Source: Candidatus Gastranaerophilales bacterium
GTDB taxonomy: Bacteria; Cyanobacteriota; Vampirovibrionia; Gastranaerophilales; Gastranaerophilaceae
Assembly (NCBI GenBank): GCA_021202305.1
Contig: JAJQDG010000104.1
Coordinates: 1-7,376 of the forward strand
Direction: 5' to 3'
Length of the DNA stretch: 7,376 bases
The position numbers and the translations under genes are program-made. A model generated the notes under the pieces. That model had not been told where the DNA came from, did not search any database, and worked only from the letters and a program-made list of their open reading frames with translations. The first letter of the stretch is position 1, and every line of letters begins with the position of its first letter. Below are positions 1 to 5,707 of the stretch, in pieces.

Positions 1-66
1 AGTTGTAATTAATTCTCTTGAAGTATTCTCTGAATCTATTATTACTGTATCAATTTTTTTTAACAT
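1..66 (-). CDS. Start of third Tad pilus operon gene, probable CpaE/TadZ (partial, cut by left edge)
   Basis: An ATG at 66..64 on the minus strand opens a frame that runs uninterrupted to the left edge, giving 22 residues beginning MLKKIDTVIIDSE. It starts one base after the cpaC stop codon (TAA-T-ATG), so it is almost certainly cotranscribed and perhaps translationally coupled. A GGA about 11 bases upstream, inside the end of cpaC, is the only possible ribosome-binding element. In Tad loci, cpaE (tadZ), an atypical MinD/ParA-like ATPase with an N-terminal receiver-like domain, often follows cpaC. The short hydrophobic strand followed by an acidic residue (TVIIDSE) fits the first strand of a receiver-like fold. 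The identity rests mainly on gene order, and a Tad ATPase or another pilus protein is possible. Confidence 0.5.
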   Translation of the reverse strand, partial: MLKKIDTVIIDSENTSRELITT

Positions 67-67
67 A

Positions 68-1375
68 TTACAGACTATCCAATTTTACATAGTTATCAAC
101 TATTCTGGGCGTTATGAATATTACAAGTTCTTCATCGTCCCTATCTTCATCGGTTGTGGAAAAAAGTGCGCCTAATACCGGTATATTACCAAGAATAGGA
201 ACCTGTGTCCTGCTCTTTGAAGATGAATTTTGCAATAATCCCGCAATAACAAGCGTTTCGCCATCCATTAATTCAACGGTTGTCTGCACTTTTCTTGTTT
301 TAAATCCGTATACGGTAGCGCCTGTTGTTGAAGCAACCGTAACAGAATTATCCACTTCAGATACTTCAGGCTGCAATTCAAGTCTAATTCTGCCTGATTC
401 TTCCATAATTGTAGGCGTAAACTTTAATAATACTCCGGTATCTTTATAATCATAGGATATATTGCCGTAATTGCCCATTTCAGAAGGCACAGGCACCTGA
501 CTGCCGACGGAAAAACTGCCCTGTTCTCCATTTACGGACAAAAGTTTAGGTTCTGCCAGAACACGCAAATCGCCCTTTGCCTCGGACGCTTCGAAGTCAA
601 TACCCAAACCGTGTTTACCCGGTAATATATATCCCAGCTGTAATGCACCGCTGTTGGATTGTGCTATTGCAGCTCTGCTGCCGCTTTGCGCCCAGTCTGC
701 CGTATTGGAACTAAGGTTTCTGCCCGTTATTAGATTCAACCCTAAACTTCTTGCAAAAGTTTTTGAAGCTTCCGTAATTTTTACTTCCAAAAGAACCTGT
801 TTTGCGGGGCTTTCTGTCATATCCGTCAGGTGTATATCATAGGCTTTAGCTAAATTTGTAATTTTTTCTTTCACCGATGTTGAACTTATGTGTCCCGTTA
901 AAACAACACCTGTATCATTAAACATAAGAGAAATATTCTCATTTGGTGCAACATGCTCAATTGCCTGTATAAAAGGGTCAACATTGGGCTGAATTACAAG
1001 ATTGTAAAAAACGGGCGAAGGATTACCGGCACTCCAAAAAATTATACTCGTATTGCCTGCTGCCTTGCCGTTTATCAAAAGTTGATTCGGAGATAAAACA
1101 ACAATTTCTGCTAATTTATTATCAGTGATTGAAACCCTTTCGATATCCGCATTAAAGTTTAAAACCTGAGATTTGCCGACAACACCGTAAAGTTTTTCAT
1201 TATTATCCTTTACTACATTAATTGTCTCAAGAGTGCCTTTAGGATAATTGTATGAACTTGTATCTACGACAGGGATTTCATTTTCAAAGCCCGTAGAATC
1301 TATATCGCGGAATTTTGCACCCGATGCGGGAACAATTAAAAGAAATACAAATATTAGAGTTGTTATTTTTTTCAT
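68..1375 (-). CDS. cpaC: Tad/Flp pilus secretin CpaC (RcpA), type II/III secretin family
   Basis: Outer-membrane secretin that forms the ring channel through which the Flp/Tad pilus passes. The 435 residues read in the expected order. There is a signal peptide at 1-20, with a cut likely after ASGA and no lipobox cysteine. A pilus-assembly N-terminal domain spans about 60-130, and a BON-like region about 131-187 contains GVVLTGHISS. The secretin core runs from about 194 to 428. Core hallmarks are LLEVKITE at 195-202, LAEPKLLSVNGEQGSF at 273-288 followed by GSQVPVP, and VPILGNIPVLGALF at 392-405, ending with VIFITPRIV. Length is near or slightly below that of usual CpaC proteins. The ATG lies three bases after the cpaB stop, with only a GGA about 11 bases upstream as a possible ribosome-binding site. 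BON plus the N-terminal pilus domain favours Tad CpaC over GspD or PilQ. Confidence 0.93.
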   Translation of the reverse strand: MKKITTLIFVFLLIVPASGAKFRDIDSTGFENEIPVVDTSSYNYPKGTLETINVVKDNNEKLYGVVGKSQVLNFNADIERVSITDNKLAEIVVLSPNQLLINGKAAGNTSIIFWSAGNPSPVFYNLVIQPNVDPFIQAIEHVAPNENISLMFNDTGVVLTGHISSTSVKEKITNLAKAYDIHLTDMTESPAKQVLLEVKITEASKTFARSLGLNLITGRNLSSNTADWAQSGSRAAIAQSNSGALQLGYILPGKHGLGIDFEASEAKGDLRVLAEPKLLSVNGEQGSFSVGSQVPVPSEMGNYGNISYDYKDTGVLLKFTPTIMEESGRIRLELQPEVSEVDNSVTVASTTGATVYGFKTRKVQTTVELMDGETLVIAGLLQNSSSKSRTQVPILGNIPVLGALFSTTDEDRDDEELVIFITPRIVDNYVKLDSL

Positions 1376-1378
1376 TTG

Positions 1379-2206
1379 TTAAAATTCCACTTTTGATTTT
1401 GTGCTTCCGACAATTACTTCAACCTGCTTTCCTGATTTTACAGGGGTTTTATCAAAAAAGCCGCTTGAAATATCGACATCGTCAATTTTTGGAATATTTC
1501 CCGTTTCCGGCAATTTTGAAGGCGGCTTGGCGGCAGACGCCGAAACTATCTTCTGCGCGCGGTCGGCATCAAAAAACCTGTAAGGGCCATATTCGTCTTT
1601 ATTTTTTTGTATAAAAATAAATCCCTTTGTTTCGACCTGATGTTTGATAAATGAAGGAACATCGGTATTTTTAATTTCAAGAATGAGCATTTTATTTGAC
1701 TCATCCTTGGTAGGGTCAAGTATATTCAGTATCTTTAAATTTTCAATCCACATAGAATTTTCTCTTGTAAAAAGGTCAAACTGGGCATCAGTTGAAATAT
1801 AAGGGGGCAATACAGACTTTTTAACAAGGACGGGAATTGCGCGGAACCCGTCTGAAGGCTCAATTCCTGCGGATGAATTATCCTTTATGGAAATTTCTTT
1901 AATAAATGTTTTTATTATGGGTTTACCCGCCGTTATATCCGATTTTGAATTTCTTCCCACAACTTCACCCGTTGCTTTATAGCTGCCCTCAACATTGATA
2001 GGAAATTCCTTTAATTCAACATCTTCTTCTTTAATTGCAGCACCCTTCTTTATATCCGTTTTTGCAACTACAAGCTGAAATTTGGGTGCTTGAGGCTTTG
2101 GCTGGTTTGGCGTTGATTGAAGTGAAAGCGCGCCGAAAATCACAAACACAAGAGCGCTTGTAACAACTGCAGCTATTAAAGATTTTTTGTTATTCATTAA
2201 TCTCAT
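1379..2206 (-). CDS. cpaB: Flp pilus assembly protein CpaB (RcpC)
   Basis: Periplasmic, membrane-anchored Tad pilus assembly protein thought to work with the CpaC secretin. Of 275 residues, a positively charged start (MNNKK) leads into one membrane segment at about 9-29, then a proline-rich linker at 32-42. A SAF domain spans about 43-104, with the family-like stretch VVAKTDIKKGAAIKEEDV followed by a second half containing ITAGKPI. An RcpC/CpaB domain spans about 118-200 (FRAIPVLVKK...AQFDLF). The C-terminal strand QVEVIVGSTKSKVEF matches the usual VEVxxGxxxxxx end of CpaB proteins. It is first in the operon, three bases before cpaC. Two starts are possible: ATG at 2206 or ATG at 2197 (MNNKKS). 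Neither has a clear ribosome-binding site, and the shorter one gives a more normal signal-anchor start. Confidence 0.88.
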   Translation of the reverse strand: MRLMNNKKSLIAAVVTSALVFVIFGALSLQSTPNQPKPQAPKFQLVVAKTDIKKGAAIKEEDVELKEFPINVEGSYKATGEVVGRNSKSDITAGKPIIKTFIKEISIKDNSSAGIEPSDGFRAIPVLVKKSVLPPYISTDAQFDLFTRENSMWIENLKILNILDPTKDESNKMLILEIKNTDVPSFIKHQVETKGFIFIQKNKDEYGPYRFFDADRAQKIVSASAAKPPSKLPETGNIPKIDDVDISSGFFDKTPVKSGKQVEVIVGSTKSKVEF

Positions 2207-2232
2207 ATTTAAATTCGATTTTTGGCACTATT

Positions 2233-2319
2233 CCACAACGGTATTGTACTATATTTTATTGAACAAGAAAAATCATTAAGCACTCTTTACAAAAAAATGC
2301 TAATTTTCACATGTTGTGG
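2233..2319. repeat. Spaced 7-bp inverted repeat CCACAAC / GTTGTGG between divergent promoters
   Basis: CCACAAC at 2233-2239 is the exact reverse complement of GTTGTGG at 2313-2319. GTTGTGG therefore reads in the direction of transcription at both ends of this divergent region. One copy lies just downstream of the cpaB -10 box, and the other overlaps the extended -10 element of the nrnA promoter. It could be a pair of operator half-sites for one regulator, but a 7-base match in 127 bases can arise by chance. Confidence 0.25.
2243..2248 (-). promoter_or_regulatory. Probable -10 box for the cpaB operon
   Basis: Read on the minus strand this is TACAAT (5 of 6 to TATAAT), inside AGTACAATA. No good -35 is present at normal spacing; the nearest candidate is a T-rich TTTCTT 16 bases upstream. 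A start about 7 bases downstream would give a leader of roughly 30 bases before the ATG at 2206. The same AGTACAATA string occurs before the aldolase gene. Confidence 0.4.
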
Positions 2320-2325
2320 GATAAT
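2317..2325 (+). promoter_or_regulatory. Extended -10 promoter immediately before nrnA
   Basis: TGGGATAAT is an extended -10 element (TGN followed by GATAAT, 5 of 6 to TATAAT). Its last base is only eight bases before the ATG at 2334, so a start at the usual distance falls on or within a base or two of the ATG. No -35 is visible at 16-18 bases, which is common for extended -10 promoters. No purine-rich ribosome-binding site lies between this box and the ATG. Confidence 0.45.
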
Positions 2326-2333
2326 TTAAAATT

Positions 2334-3293
2334 ATGACAAAAGAAATTTATGAAAAAATAATAAACGCAAAAAAGGTTTTGCTGATAACACATGTCAACC
2401 CGGACGGCGATACACTCGGCAGCGCATGCGCCATGAAAGAATTTTTAGGGGAAAAGGCGGATATTCTTGTTCAAACAAATGAAAAAACCGGCGTACCGTA
2501 CAATTATAAATTTTTAGCACCCCTGAAAGAGGCAAAATTTCTTGACACCGTTCAAGATGAATATGACCTTTTAATCGCGCTGGATGTTGCCTCAATCGAT
2601 AGAATTGTCGAATTTCCGCGAAAAATTTTTGATAAATCAAAAAATACAATAAATATAGATCACCATAAAACAAATAAAGGATATGCAAAATTAAATTTGG
2701 TTAAAGGCGGATATTCAAGCACGGGCGAAGTTTTATACGATTTTTTTAATGAGCTTAATATAAAAATCTCGCTCAAAATGGCAGAAGCTCTTTATGCTGC
2801 AATATTGACAGACACGGGCTGCTTTAAATATGAAACTGTTACAAAAGATACTTTTCTGGCAGTATCAAAGCTTTTAGAAACCGGCATTGATACTTCTGAA
2901 ATTGCAAAAAAGTGTTATGACAATAAACCAAAAAATATGATAATTTTTCAGGCAGATGTTATTTCCAATGCAAAATTTGCACTGAACGGCAGGGCGGCTT
3001 ATGCAATTATTACAACTGATATTATGAAAAAATATAATGTCAAAAATGAGCATACGGAAGGTATAGCAGAAACATTAAGGTCAATATCAAACGTCGATAT
3101 CTCAATTGTACTTAAAGAAAACAGTGATAAAACAACAAAAGCAAGTTTAAGAAGCAAAACAATCGACCTGACGCCTGTTGTTGAAAAATTTAACGGCGGC
3201 GGGCATAAGATGGCGGCAGGATGTACAATAAAAAAGCATGCAGCATGCGCCGTTGAACTTATTTTGGATGAAATTGCAAAATGTATAAAGTAA
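2334..3293 (+). CDS. nrnA: DHH/DHHA1 phosphoesterase, NrnA-type nanoRNase / pAp phosphatase
   Basis: Cytoplasmic metal-dependent phosphoesterase of the DHH family. NrnA-type members degrade 2-5 nt RNA fragments, dephosphorylate 3'-phosphoadenosine 5'-phosphate, and in some bacteria hydrolyse pApA-type dinucleotides. The 319 residues match the usual length (B. subtilis NrnA is about 313). All catalytic motifs are visible: THVNPDGDTLGS with H20, D24 and D26; ALDVA with D84; IDHHKTN with D109-H110-H111; and LTDTGCF with D160. The C-terminal DHHA1 domain carries GGGHKMAAG at 288-296, with H291. The ATG at 2334 has no ribosome-binding site and sits just after a -10-like box. It overlaps the next gene by 13 bases. 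The family is certain; which small nucleotide is the main substrate cannot be read from the sequence. Confidence 0.9.
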   Translation: MTKEIYEKIINAKKVLLITHVNPDGDTLGSACAMKEFLGEKADILVQTNEKTGVPYNYKFLAPLKEAKFLDTVQDEYDLLIALDVASIDRIVEFPRKIFDKSKNTINIDHHKTNKGYAKLNLVKGGYSSTGEVLYDFFNELNIKISLKMAEALYAAILTDTGCFKYETVTKDTFLAVSKLLETGIDTSEIAKKCYDNKPKNMIIFQADVISNAKFALNGRAAYAIITTDIMKKYNVKNEHTEGIAETLRSISNVDISIVLKENSDKTTKASLRSKTIDLTPVVEKFNGGGHKMAAGCTIKKHAACAVELILDEIAKCIK

Positions 3294-4129
3294 TAAAAGA
3301 ATATATATCCACTCTGATTGAATGCATTATAAGCGAAGATTTCGGCAATGCAGCCGCAGAAATGGCATATATGCTTGCAATAGGCATATTTCCCTTTATG
3401 CTTTTTTTAACTGCTGTTTTTGGCTGGCTCGGCAAAAAGATATTTGTTACAAAAATTATTGCAGCACTGTCAACCGTGGCACCCTCCGGCGTTATTGACC
3501 TTATACAATCTGTTTTGAGAGAAGTAACACTCTTTCAAAACGGCGGAATAATGGCGGCTGTCGGTTTTATTGTTACCTGGTTTCTGGCATCTAACGCTAT
3601 TGCCGTTATTATAAAAGGCTTAAACCGCGCTAACCGCGTTAAGGAGGAGCGCAGTTTTATTCACACAAGGCTTTTGGCTGCCGCAATGGTAATTTTAAAT
3701 GCATTTTTGCTTTTTATATCGGTCAACCTTGTTATTTTCGGCAATGTAATAATTAATTTTTTGCAGTTTTATTTTCACATGGGCGACAGAATAGCCAATA
3801 TGATGCTGATTACAAGGTGGCCTTTAGCATTTATTCTTCTTTTTCTGCTTTCTGTTGTAAATTATTACGTTTTGCCCTGCAAACAATTTTCCATTAAACG
3901 AAGCGTAATCCCCGGGTCATTGTTTTTCTGTATATTCTGGCTGTTGGGTTCATGGCTTTTTTCGCTTTATGTAAATGAATTAGGCACATATAATAAGGTA
4001 TACGGCACCATAGGCGCCTTTGCAATTTTAATGGTATGGCTTTATTATTCTTCCGTTGTCATGCTTATTGGCGGTGAGATAAACGGGCACACTCTTGATA
4101 AATTGACCGAAAAAAGAAAGTCATGCTAA
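3281..4129 (+). CDS. YihY/BrkB-family inner membrane protein
   Basis: Six-helix cytoplasmic-membrane protein of the YihY/virulence factor BrkB family. This group was once mislabelled ribonuclease BN and its biochemical role is still unclear. The 282 residues show hydrophobic segments near 29-50, 88-112, 130-163, 180-198, 210-231 and 243-267. Family-like stretches include AAAEMAYMLAIGIFPFM near the N-terminus and GAFAILMVWLYYSSVVMLIGGEIN at 245-268, shaped like the common LLWLYYSxxxxLxGAExN ending. The tail is short and basic. The ATG at 3281 lies inside the last codons of nrnA in another frame, so translational coupling is likely; a GGATG about 10 bases upstream is a weak ribosome-binding candidate. 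Its stop codon overlaps that of the opposing aldolase gene. Confidence 0.87.
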   Translation: MYKVIKEYISTLIECIISEDFGNAAAEMAYMLAIGIFPFMLFLTAVFGWLGKKIFVTKIIAALSTVAPSGVIDLIQSVLREVTLFQNGGIMAAVGFIVTWFLASNAIAVIIKGLNRANRVKEERSFIHTRLLAAAMVILNAFLLFISVNLVIFGNVIINFLQFYFHMGDRIANMMLITRWPLAFILLFLLSVVNYYVLPCKQFSIKRSVIPGSLFFCIFWLLGSWLFSLYVNELGTYNKVYGTIGAFAILMVWLYYSSVVMLIGGEINGHTLDKLTEKRKSC

Positions 4130-4737
4130 TTTTTTAATTTGCGGATTTCTTCAACCTGAAATTTATTTAATGTTTTTTGTCTGCCCAAAATTTTTGAATA
4201 TATATAAGTTAAAGAGTACGCCTGAACAAATTCAAGCAGGTAAAAAGCCTCTTTAATATCTTTTCCGCCTACCGTTATTCCGTGGTTTTGCATTAAAACG
4301 GCATTATATTCAGAAAATTTTTCACTGACGGCATTTGCAAGCTCCGATGATGAAGGGGTAAAATATTTGACCGTTGGAATTTCACCAAAATAAAGAGGAA
4401 ATTCGGGCAAAATCGGTTTATCCATTTTTTCCTCCGCCACAGAAAATGCCGTTACAGCAGGCGAATGCGAATGAATAATTGCCTTTATCACGGGGTTTTT
4501 CTTATATATTAAAATATGCATAAAAAGTTCGCTTGAAGGCTTTTTTGAGCCGTCCAAGATATTGCCGTTAAAATTTATTTTAATAATATCATCGTTATCT
4601 AATTCACCAAGGCAGCTTCCGCTTGAAGTTATTAAAATGTTATTATCATTATCAATCAGGCTTATATTTCCGCTTGTTGCGGGGCTTAGCCCCTTATCAT
4701 AAATTTTTTTACCGTAGCAAATAAGCTTATCTTTCAT
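4126..4737 (-). CDS. Class II aldolase/adducin-family enzyme (FucA-like)
   Basis: Zinc-dependent class II aldolase-fold enzyme of 203 residues. It has the FucA-type active-site set: SGNIS at 22-26, SSE with E70 (catalytic acid), HSH with H89 and H91, and NHG with H152. Each of E70, H89, H91 and H152 sits exactly three residues before its counterpart in E. coli L-fuculose-1-phosphate aldolase (E73, H92, H94, H155). That agreement supports a complete metal site and the start at 4737. The frame is open to an ATG at 4785, but those 16 extra residues (MLKIFKHRHFFSTIAY) lie across a promoter-like sequence and do not resemble the family. Substrate is uncertain: fuculose-phosphate aldolase, ribulose-phosphate 4-epimerase and methylthioribulose-phosphate dehydratase share this fold, and no neighbour belongs to a matching sugar or methionine-salvage pathway. 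Confidence 0.85.
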   Translation of the reverse strand: MKDKLICYGKKIYDKGLSPATSGNISLIDNDNNILITSSGSCLGELDNDDIIKINFNGNILDGSKKPSSELFMHILIYKKNPVIKAIIHSHSPAVTAFSVAEEKMDKPILPEFPLYFGEIPTVKYFTPSSSELANAVSEKFSEYNAVLMQNHGITVGGKDIKEAFYLLEFVQAYSLTYIYSKILGRQKTLNKFQVEEIRKLKN

Positions 4738-4744
4738 ATATGCT

Positions 4745-4773
4745 ATTGTACTAAAAAAATGTCTGTGTTTAAA
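4745..4773 (-). promoter_or_regulatory. Promoter of the aldolase gene, -35 TTTAAA and -10 TACAAT
   Basis: On the minus strand TTTAAA (4773..4768, 4 of 6 to TTGACA) is followed after 17 bases by TACAAT (4750..4745, 5 of 6 to TATAAT). Only seven bases separate the -10 box from the ATG at 4737, so the predicted transcription start falls at or next to the start codon. This argues against the longer frame starting at 4785, and suggests a leaderless or nearly leaderless message. Confidence 0.5.
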
Positions 4774-4778
4774 TATCT

Positions 4779-4808
4779 TTAGCACGATTTTTATTGTGAC
4801 TTTATATG
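4779..4808 (+). promoter_or_regulatory. Possible weak promoter for ispH-rpsA
   Basis: TTAGCA at 4779-4784 (4 of 6 to TTGACA) is followed by a TTTATATG stretch at 4801-4808 that could act as a -10. The -10 match is poor, but this 78-base divergent gap is the only upstream space available to the ispH-rpsA unit. A start about 7 bases downstream would again lie very close to the GTG start of ispH. Confidence 0.25.
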
Positions 4809-4815
4809 AAGGGTT

Positions 4816-5706
4816 GTGAATTTTATCACAAAATCAGTTGAAATAGCGCCTAATGCAGGTTTTTGTTACGGCGTAAAAAGAGCGGTCGAAACAACAATAA
4901 AATTAAAAAAAGATTACCCGAATAAAAAAATTTATATTCTGGGCGAGCTTATTCATAATTCTTATGTTATAAATCAGCTTGAAAAACTGGGTGTACATAC
5001 GGTTGAAACGCTTGAAAATCCTGCGCCCGATAATTCAATTTGCATAATAAGAAGCCATGGCGCAAGTATTGACCTTATTGAAAAAATAAAAAAAATGGGG
5101 TATGAGGTTGTTGATTTAACCTGCCCTGATGTTAAAAAGGTTCAAGATACCGCAAAAGAGCTTGCGCAGGAAGGATATTTTCTTATTATTTTAGGGCGCA
5201 AAGAACACCCCGAGGTCATGGCAATTCGCAGCAATTCCGAAAAATTTGCAAACTCCTCTGAAAACATTCTTGTAGTTAAGGATATGGATGAACTTATTCA
5301 AAATGAAAAATTATATAATGGAAAAAAAATAGGTGTGGTTATTCAAACAACCCAGCGTATTGAATTTTTAAAAAGCGCCGTTGAATACCTGACCGATAAA
5401 ACCAAAGATTTAAAGGTTGCAAATACAATTTGCCGCTCGACTAACCTGCGTCAAAATGAAGCAAAAGAAATCGGAAAAAGGTCAGATTTAATGATTGTTG
5501 CAGGCTCCAAAAAAAGCGCAAATACAACTCATCTGGCGCAAATTCTAAATAACATTACAACAACGCTTCATATTGAAAATGAAAACGAGCTTGATAATTA
5601 TCGGGATTTAATAGAAAAATCGGAAAAAATAGGCATTACGGCAGGCGCTTCAACACCTGACCGTATAATTAAAAACATTGAATACAAAATAAGAAAGGGA
5701 ATATAA
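4816..5706 (+). CDS. ispH: 4-hydroxy-3-methylbut-2-enyl diphosphate reductase (IspH/LytB)
   Basis: Cytoplasmic iron-sulfur enzyme for the last step of the MEP isoprenoid pathway, reducing HMBPP to IPP and DMAPP. The 296 residues carry the three cluster cysteines C17 (GFCYGV), C103 (LTCPDV) and C206 (NTICRST). Substrate-site residues are also visible: H47 (GELIHN), H81 (RSHG), H131 and E133 (EHPEV), T178 (QTT), the GSKKSANT loop at 230-237 and TAGASTPD at 275-282. These match E. coli C12, C96, C197, H41, H74, H124, E126 and T167. The start is GTG at 4816: an in-frame TGA lies three codons upstream and there is no ATG before the first conserved cysteine. The AAGGG at 4809-4813 is only two bases from the GTG, too close for a normal ribosome-binding site. 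It is one base from rpsA and clearly in the same operon. Confidence 0.95.
   Translation: MNFITKSVEIAPNAGFCYGVKRAVETTIKLKKDYPNKKIYILGELIHNSYVINQLEKLGVHTVETLENPAPDNSICIIRSHGASIDLIEKIKKMGYEVVDLTCPDVKKVQDTAKELAQEGYFLIILGRKEHPEVMAIRSNSEKFANSSENILVVKDMDELIQNEKLYNGKKIGVVIQTTQRIEFLKSAVEYLTDKTKDLKVANTICRSTNLRQNEAKEIGKRSDLMIVAGSKKSANTTHLAQILNNITTTLHIENENELDNYRDLIEKSEKIGITAGASTPDRIIKNIEYKIRKGI
5694..5700 (+). promoter_or_regulatory. Ribosome-binding site of rpsA
   Basis: AAAGGGA lies seven bases before the ATG at 5708, inside the final codons of ispH. It is the clearest Shine-Dalgarno-like site in the window, since the other starts have weak or no purine-rich element. It supports 5708 over the later in-frame ATG at 5726. 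Confidence 0.65.
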
Positions 5707-5707
5707 A

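Noticed and set aside
114..449. Plus-strand open frame of 111 codons opposite cpaC
   Set aside because: It is a low-complexity Ser/Thr/Val-rich shadow of the strongly supported secretin gene, with no ribosome-binding site or family resemblance.
1315..1614. Plus-strand open frame of 99 codons spanning the cpaC/cpaB junction
   Set aside because: It lies opposite two well-supported pilus genes and has no recognisable domain or start signal.
2395..2688. Minus-strand open frame of 97 codons inside nrnA
   Set aside because: It is antisense to the DHH catalytic motifs and has no independent coding evidence.
4121..4142. Possible bidirectional terminator at the convergent junction (GCTAATTTTTTAATTTGC)
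   Set aside because: The palindrome is imperfect and almost all A-T, so it could not form a strong terminator stem.
4738..4815. Possible riboswitch or structured leader upstream of ispH
   Set aside because: Only 78 bases lie between the divergent genes, and no stable hairpin or known aptamer core is visible.
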